Shown: piece by piece, positions 60,901 through 64,000 of the stretch | Layout: each line of letters begins with the position of its first letter | Position numbering within the stretch: the first letter of the stretch is position 1 | From: Pseudomonadota bacterium | Lineage (GTDB): Archaea; Thermoplasmatota; SW-10-69-26; JACQPN01; JAJPHT01 | Direction: 5' to 3' | Assembly: GCA_021325135.1 (NCBI GenBank) | Contig: JAJPHT010000014.1 | Coordinates: forward strand, 42,111-106,110 | DNA length: 64,000 nt | Notes under the pieces: model-generated | What the model was told of the DNA's origin: nothing | What the model saw: only the letters and a program-made list of their open reading frames with translations | The model's database searches: none | Made by a program: the position numbers and the translations under genes

Positions 60901-61731
60901 GCCGACCTGCCCCAGGGCGCGACGCTGGCCGTCCCCGCCCCCGCGGAGATCGCGCGTGGAAGCGCCTCCACCCTCGTGATCCGCGGCGCCATGGAGAGCG
61001 CGCTGGCGCCCGGCGCCTACCCTGTGGGCCTGCGCCTCGTCGCGGACGACGGGTTCGTCACCAACGTCACGCTCAACCTCACCGTGAACCCCGCGAGGCA
61101 CGCGCGCCTGGCGACCATCCAGCCGCCGGTCCTCCTCGCGGGCTTCTCCACCAACCTCACCCTGGACGTCGCGAACCTCGGCAACGTCCCCCTGGAGCTT
61201 CCCCCCGTGGTCAAGCTCCCGCCCGGATGGGCCATCCAGTGGACGAACGCCACCGGCTCGGTCCCGCCCGGAGGCGACCGCGTCGTCGTCGCGACGCTCG
61301 CCGTGCCCAAGGACGCCGCCAGCGGCGCCTACGCCCTGGCGCCCGCCCTCTCGTGGGCCACCGCGGAGAGCGTCGGCGTGCAGGCGAAGCGCGTCACCCT
61401 GCGCGCGACGGACCTGGGCGACGGCACGCTGCGCGTGTTCAACGACGGCGACGGCGACGCCACCGACGTCGTCGTGGAGCTGCGCGACGGGTCGTCCACG
61501 CTGGACCGCGTCGTGCTCCACCGCATCCCCGGAGGCTCCAGCGCCGTCGCCGCCCTCGTCCCCCAGGGCGCCCCAGCGGGCAGCGCCAAGGCCGTCGTGG
61601 ACGTGAACGGCACCTACGGCGCCCCCATCGCGCTCTCGTGGACGGAAAGCGCCCGCAAGGTGGACGCCCCCGGCGTTACCCTCCTCGTCGTCGGGCTCGT
61701 GGCGCTCGCCCTTGTCGCCCGGCGGCGCTAG
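57916..61731 (+). CDS. Giant surface protein 3 (about 1271 residues), IgGFc-binding-like plus NEW3-like domains
   Basis: The first ~600 residues resemble the N-terminal domain of IgGFc-binding-type adhesins: HVRIPFSVANPGAEDLLN, FMIYLDTDANG, VFGIEDGTTVTVEG, VLALSSDPLLLRIKSDKPVIVAGFGSG and HFLLPGGRP. Residues ~620-1240 are about six NEW3/CARDB-like sandwiches (LPGGWKASLSAADIKLAPGG, LTLRNLGNDAIGV, LTLDVANLGNVPLEL). C-terminal helix then LVARRR. The start is unclear: GTG 57916 gives too short a signal peptide (VALLMPWPSATAQ), while the frame upstream contains a better basic n-region (TPTRTIAALLL) reachable only from non-ATG codons such as CTG 57874. Coupled to giant 2, whose stop TAG is at 57899. 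Confidence 0.87.
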   Translation: MALLMPWPSATAQDASGPYPQWWGDPQSLLEGYHVRIPFSVANPGAEDLLNAVAATDVDVKKALLDAGWASGKTGAGAQLQAFSLDEASVRVIEYRALATGTSIDGLLASQPEVPSTVALGFYDKPGAYSARSEPDLHVEWVMPGTTPGHATRYFMIYLDTDANGPKPAASYGEAASAPLVARNWISRGTTLLGRASSINVFGIEDGTTVTVEGIIGGHPQPLQGGPAGSGLENPFQIDHGASKVLALSSDPLLLRIKSDKPVIVAGFGSGAGDTTVGPAPSADGGLLGRHFLLPGGRPFALLATQGGGHASISVDGGTPTSYGLSAGSPMLSIPPQGGNVVDVKSDTSILAFMWPAGDGKSEYASLWGAPVGSRLVGWPFAGRVCTGVSGGGPAPPASCNVRPPCTNAQLDVEPGELLVLAPENRTWLRARSFATGAVTVPPPDDAKDPIASPTAAYRTRVGTSDRCPELLHATPPGSDHFADNGTLAAFGGGNGHVNAIHDPVGGKAGLLVQAPARVDVVALHNATTVSSNGPDGPQTVGLAAGDVTGINAGPDSLATIHADRPIVALPDAPGYFFAGIDESLVVRQVGTATFAGYLVNVRPETDVPEPLVGLAAPGRPTSYRLAVENLARDFHGRPVADEVDLRVPDLPGGWKASLSAADIKLAPGGRASVVLNVTPPADAGEGASLTLAVSATSRGNPRVEDHVQAVTLVRAQYGVGIWFEQEGGAKTETMVLDSGASSSVDVIVKNTAVIPDSILVTVRALSPDWTCTLGGGAVRDLEAFEAGATRTLALKVKAPATNASQGLCEVTATSTSDSSAAAKVAASLRIRTDVRIAVDAAAHVLDAPPGATLTFPLTLRNLGNDAIGVRFNSSGALPPGWEPPRIFHGPDELDELEGLAPGSATSLQVVETVPADGLRGDRADLHVTFTTLPQFAGDQPVTEDLDLLALVAASHDLRVSGVPPDVSVGDTGQFDARFQVASRSNGDETLRVEPADLPQGATLAVPAPAEIARGSASTLVIRGAMESALAPGAYPVGLRLVADDGFVTNVTLNLTVNPARHARLATIQPPVLLAGFSTNLTLDVANLGNVPLELPPVVKLPPGWAIQWTNATGSVPPGGDRVVVATLAVPKDAASGAYALAPALSWATAESVGVQAKRVTLRATDLGDGTLRVFNDGDGDATDVVVELRDGSSTLDRVVLHRIPGGSSAVAALVPQGAPAGSAKAVVDVNGTYGAPIALSWTESARKVDAPGVTLLVVGLVALALVARRR

Positions 61732-61735
61732 AAAA

Positions 61736-61751
61736 TTCACATCTTTCCTCC
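61736..61751 (+). promoter_or_regulatory. Conserved upstream motif, copy C
   Basis: TTCACATCTTTCCTCC starting 5 bases after the giant 3 stop and ending 48 bases before ATG 61800, followed by AAACAACC. Confidence 0.65.
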
Positions 61752-61799
61752 AAACAACCTAAGGTCCGTTGTTGTTTCTTCCGGCCCGGAGGCTATCCC

Positions 61800-62405
61800 A
61801 TGAAAACCCCCATGTTCGTCATGCTCGCCGCCGTCGCCATGATCGCGACCCCCCTCGCGAACGCCGGCACCGCCGCGCACCCCCACACCCACACCTTCGT
61901 CGGCGTGTCCGCCCAGGACGCGCAGATCCACGTCGACTCCAACGGCATCGCGTTCGACTCCGCCGTGGACACCGCCGTCGTCGGCCTCTGCGCCGACGTC
62001 ACGCCCGTCCTCTCCGCCATCACGCCCCCCACCGTCTTCCGCGACGGCGACACCGAGACGGGCATCGGCGGCGGCTGCTTCGCCTTCACCACCGTGTACG
62101 GCAGCGACGCCGGCACGACCGTGACCGTCTTCGGCCAGGACATCGTCGGCAGCATCAACACCGTCTACGTCGCGTGCGTCGACGTCAACGGCGACGGCCT
62201 CTGCACGCCCGACCTCGGCGGCGACCAGTACAACCTCTGCGAGAACGGCGTGTCGCTGACCCACGGCGGCAGCTGCCAGGTCTACGAGGACCCCGCGGCC
62301 GCCAACCCGTACGTCTACGTCCTCGTCCTCGCGGGCGTGACCGTGGACGCCAGCGGCGTGACCCCCACCGCGGCGGTCGCCGGCTTCCTCTTCCTGAGCA
62401 ACTAA
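61800..62405 (+). CDS. Small secreted protein, family of 63416
   Basis: 201 residues. Signal peptide MKTPMFVMLAAVAMIATPLANA; mature part begins HPHTHTF and contains CVDVNGDGLCTPDLGGDQYNLCENG, an Asp/Asn/Gly loop between Cys that may bind calcium, and a hydrophobic C-terminal strand YVYVLVLAGVTVDAS. GGAGGCTATCCC directly precedes the ATG. Similar composition to the protein at 63416 (TADCNGDGQPGDFDGD). Probably displayed or released with the giant proteins. Confidence 0.78.
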   Translation: MKTPMFVMLAAVAMIATPLANAGTAAHPHTHTFVGVSAQDAQIHVDSNGIAFDSAVDTAVVGLCADVTPVLSAITPPTVFRDGDTETGIGGGCFAFTTVYGSDAGTTVTVFGQDIVGSINTVYVACVDVNGDGLCTPDLGGDQYNLCENGVSLTHGGSCQVYEDPAAANPYVYVLVLAGVTVDASGVTPTAAVAGFLFLSN

Positions 62406-62569
62406 GCCGGTCTCGGGGTGGGGCCAACAAGGTTCCACCCCAATCCCGATATTGTTTTTCTAGAGAATTGTTGTGAGTTTCAGTTCCCCATCTCCCGTCT
62501 GGAGAAACGTTGATGGGAACTCGCCCGGATGCGCGGGGGCGGCCCGAAAGGGTCGTTTGGAGGCTATCC

Positions 62570-63214
62570 ATGTTCCGCGCCAACCGCTTCATCGTGCTCG
62601 CTCTCCTCCTCGTGCTCCCCTCGGCGCTCGCCGGCTCTGCCGCGAGCCCTGAGGTCCGCGACGCCTCTGGCGACGCGGCCGGCCCCCTCGACGTCGTGAG
62701 CGCCTGGGTCACCAACGACGGGAACTCCGTCGTCTTCCACGTCAAGGTCACGGACCTCTCCCAGCCCAGCCCCATCCTCGGCAGCAGCGGCGACCGCTAC
62801 TACTACCGCCTCGACTTCGGCCTGAGCACCTCCGCGGACCACTGGTACGCCGAGGGCCAGATCCAGAACGTCGACACCAGCAGCACGGCGGGCGTCAGCG
62901 GCACGGGCGCCCACGGCCCCATGGGCGTCTTCGTCGGCACGGGCTTCGCCGGTGGCAGCGTCCAGACCCAGGCCGCCACCATCGGCGGCTCCACCACCGT
63001 GGACCCCGCCAGCGGCGTGGTTTCCGTGTCCGTGACCCGCGACGCCCGCATCCCGCTGACCTCCGGCGCCATCGTCACCGGCCTCAAGGTCACCACGTAC
63101 TCGGGCTCCACCCCCTACGAGAGCCAGTTCGGCTCCCAGATCACGTCCGTCACCGGCGGCGACCGCACGGTGGCCGACACCACGGCCTCCGGCCTGAACT
63201 ACGTCGTCTCCTGA
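62570..63214 (+). CDS. Small secreted beta-sandwich protein
   Basis: 214 residues. Signal peptide MFRANRFIVLALLLVLPSALAG. The mature part (PEVRDASGDAAGPLDVVSAWVTNDGNSVVFHVKVTDLSQP) resembles carbohydrate-binding-like or DOMON-type sandwiches (repeat of xDVxxAWVxxDGxxxxFxVxVxDL). It lacks a membrane tail and has no Cys. GGAGGCTATCC sits directly before the ATG. Its upstream region (62406-62569) has an AT-rich GATATTGTTTTTCTAG stretch instead of the TTCACA motif. Confidence 0.78.
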   Translation: MFRANRFIVLALLLVLPSALAGSAASPEVRDASGDAAGPLDVVSAWVTNDGNSVVFHVKVTDLSQPSPILGSSGDRYYYRLDFGLSTSADHWYAEGQIQNVDTSSTAGVSGTGAHGPMGVFVGTGFAGGSVQTQAATIGGSTTVDPASGVVSVSVTRDARIPLTSGAIVTGLKVTTYSGSTPYESQFGSQITSVTGGDRTVADTTASGLNYVVS

Positions 63215-63257
63215 GCAAGTCCCGCGGGGCGATTGCCCCGCTTTCTTCTCTCTCCTT

Positions 63258-63329
63258 TTCACAATCTTTCTCGCCTCACGTTCCGTGCAACCTCCCTCCT
63301 GCACAGGAGGAGCTTCACAAAGTTCCTCC
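63258..63329 (+). promoter_or_regulatory. Conserved upstream motif, tandem copies D and E
   Basis: Copy D is TTCACAATCTTTCTCG (63258-63273) and copy E is TTCACAAAGTTCCTCC (63314-63329). Copy E is followed by ACAAAACGTG, nearly the sequence after copy A. Both lie in the 201-base gap before the gene at 63416, with copy E ending 86 bases from its ATG. Confidence 0.6.
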
Positions 63330-63415
63330 ACAAAACGTGTGCATACCTCACGCATTGGGGCCCTGCCCCGATCGGGTGGCAACGCTCGATGGGAGGCAAA
63401 AACAGAGGCATTACC

Positions 63416-64000
63416 ATGAACAAGACTTCGATCCTCCTCGGCGCGCTCCTCGCCGTCGCGATGGCCCACGTCGCCGTCGTCAACGCGAACAGCGTCTGCC
63501 CCGGCGCGAACCAGCCCGTCCACACGTACGGTCTCCCCGGCTCCGTCGGCGCGAACTCGAACACGCTCTCTGAGCAGACCGGCAGCAGCCCCGTGGGCTC
63601 CATCGGCGGCGCCAGCGCTGGCCTGACCACGGTCCAGGACACGAACACGGCCGACTGCAACGGCGACGGCCAGCCCGGCGACTTCGACGGCGACCTCGAC
63701 GTCGGCGTCGGCGGCGCCTTCTTCGGCTCGTCCACCGCGTGGGACGACGCCTTCGGCTGCGGCTACGACCTGAACGTCCACGCGACCAGCGGCACGGCGA
63801 CCGACGTCACCGGCCTGCCCGTCAGCGGCAGCTACGGCGTCGACGATGTGGCGGGCCCCGTCGTCGTGACGGACCCCACCACCGGCGCGACCGTCTCGTG
63901 CCAGACCGACGGCGGCATCACGCCCGACACGGACGGCAACGACTGCCTCAACGCCTGGGTCAACACCTGGTCCGCTGGCGCCTGCGCCAGCACCGGCGGC
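63416..64000 (+). CDS. Secreted Asp/Gly-rich protein, C-terminus beyond the window
   Basis: At least 195 residues, open at the right edge. Signal peptide MNKTSILLGALLAVAMAHVAVVNA; mature part has CNGDGQPGDFDGDLDVGVGG and CQTDGGITPDTDGNDC, Asp-rich loops bounded by Cys. GAGGCATTACC precedes the ATG. Relative of the 61800 protein in layout. Function unknown. Confidence 0.75.
   Translation, partial: MNKTSILLGALLAVAMAHVAVVNANSVCPGANQPVHTYGLPGSVGANSNTLSEQTGSSPVGSIGGASAGLTTVQDTNTADCNGDGQPGDFDGDLDVGVGGAFFGSSTAWDDAFGCGYDLNVHATSGTATDVTGLPVSGSYGVDDVAGPVVVTDPTTGATVSCQTDGGITPDTDGNDCLNAWVNTWSAGACASTGG

Noticed and set aside
48233..61740. Long minus-strand open frames (over 2300 and 1400 codons) opposite giants 2 and 3
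   Set aside because: Same reason: antisense lack of stops caused by codon bias, with no recognisable protein features.
1..64000. tRNA, rRNA or known riboswitch
   Set aside because: No T-loop GGTTCGAATCC-type sequence with matching acceptor stems and no rRNA-like stretch was seen by eye; a covariance search could still find a weak one.

Overview
The window is about 64 kb of very GC-rich DNA that reads as an archaeal chromosome. Archaeal signs are a class I (archaeal) CCA-adding enzyme directly behind the 2'-5' RNA ligase-like gene thpR, a UPF0201 RNA-binding protein, an aIF-2B-like protein, an archaeal Endonuc_Holl protein, many winged-helix regulators, and TATA-like boxes (CTTATC, TTTATC, CTTATG, CTATAC) 22-27 bases before start codons, as expected for leaderless transcripts. 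The mix of double winged-helix regulators, many lipoproteins and very large surface proteins would suit a high-GC Thermoplasmatota lineage. That placement is inference. No rRNA, tRNA, CRISPR array or intact insertion sequence was seen.

Layout. 1-3 kb (minus): a biotin carboxylase, BCCP and acyl-CoA dehydrogenase operon (acyl-CoA catabolism; carboxyltransferase outside the window). 3-7.6 kb: small membrane and zinc-ribbon proteins, two winged-helix regulators, a CPBP protease and a repetitive surface protein, with a striking nested palindrome at 6655-6730. 7.7-10.6 kb: an exosortase locus, made up of a substrate-like protein with a PEP-CTERM-like tail, an exosortase with its Cys/Arg/His residues, and an EpsI-like partner. 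11-14 kb (minus): thpR followed by a membrane PAP2 domain fused in frame to the CCA-adding enzyme. 14-25 kb: LVIVD lipoprotein, 8-oxoguanine glycosylase, Holliday-resolvase-like protein, Rid protein, FkbM methyltransferase, two tiny zinc-ribbon proteins, a second acyl-CoA dehydrogenase, Hsp20, a thioredoxin-like protein and a P-loop kinase. 24.8-25.4 kb: a GxxExxY gene bracketed by inverted repeats. 25-36.6 kb: BNR and LVIVD lipoproteins, dCMP deaminase, aIF-2B-like protein, UPF0201, PfkB kinase and Hsp20.

36.9-64 kb is a single-strand block of exported proteins. Three giant membrane-anchored surface proteins (about 3222, 3152 and 1271 residues) lie end to end over 23 kb, flanked by small signal-peptide proteins. 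Several of these genes share an upstream motif, TTCACAnnnTTCCTCC, and a GAGGC-type ribosome binding site, which suggests a co-regulated surface-layer or adhesion programme.

How it works together. About half of the coding capacity is devoted to the cell envelope: proteins bound for the membrane, lipoproteins, a sortase-like processing system and giant adhesin-like proteins. The rest is small housekeeping operons. The strongest candidates for new biology are the PAP2-CCA fusion, the exosortase locus with its neighbouring substrate, the giant-protein block with its shared upstream motif, and the inverted-repeat structures at 6.6 and 25 kb.
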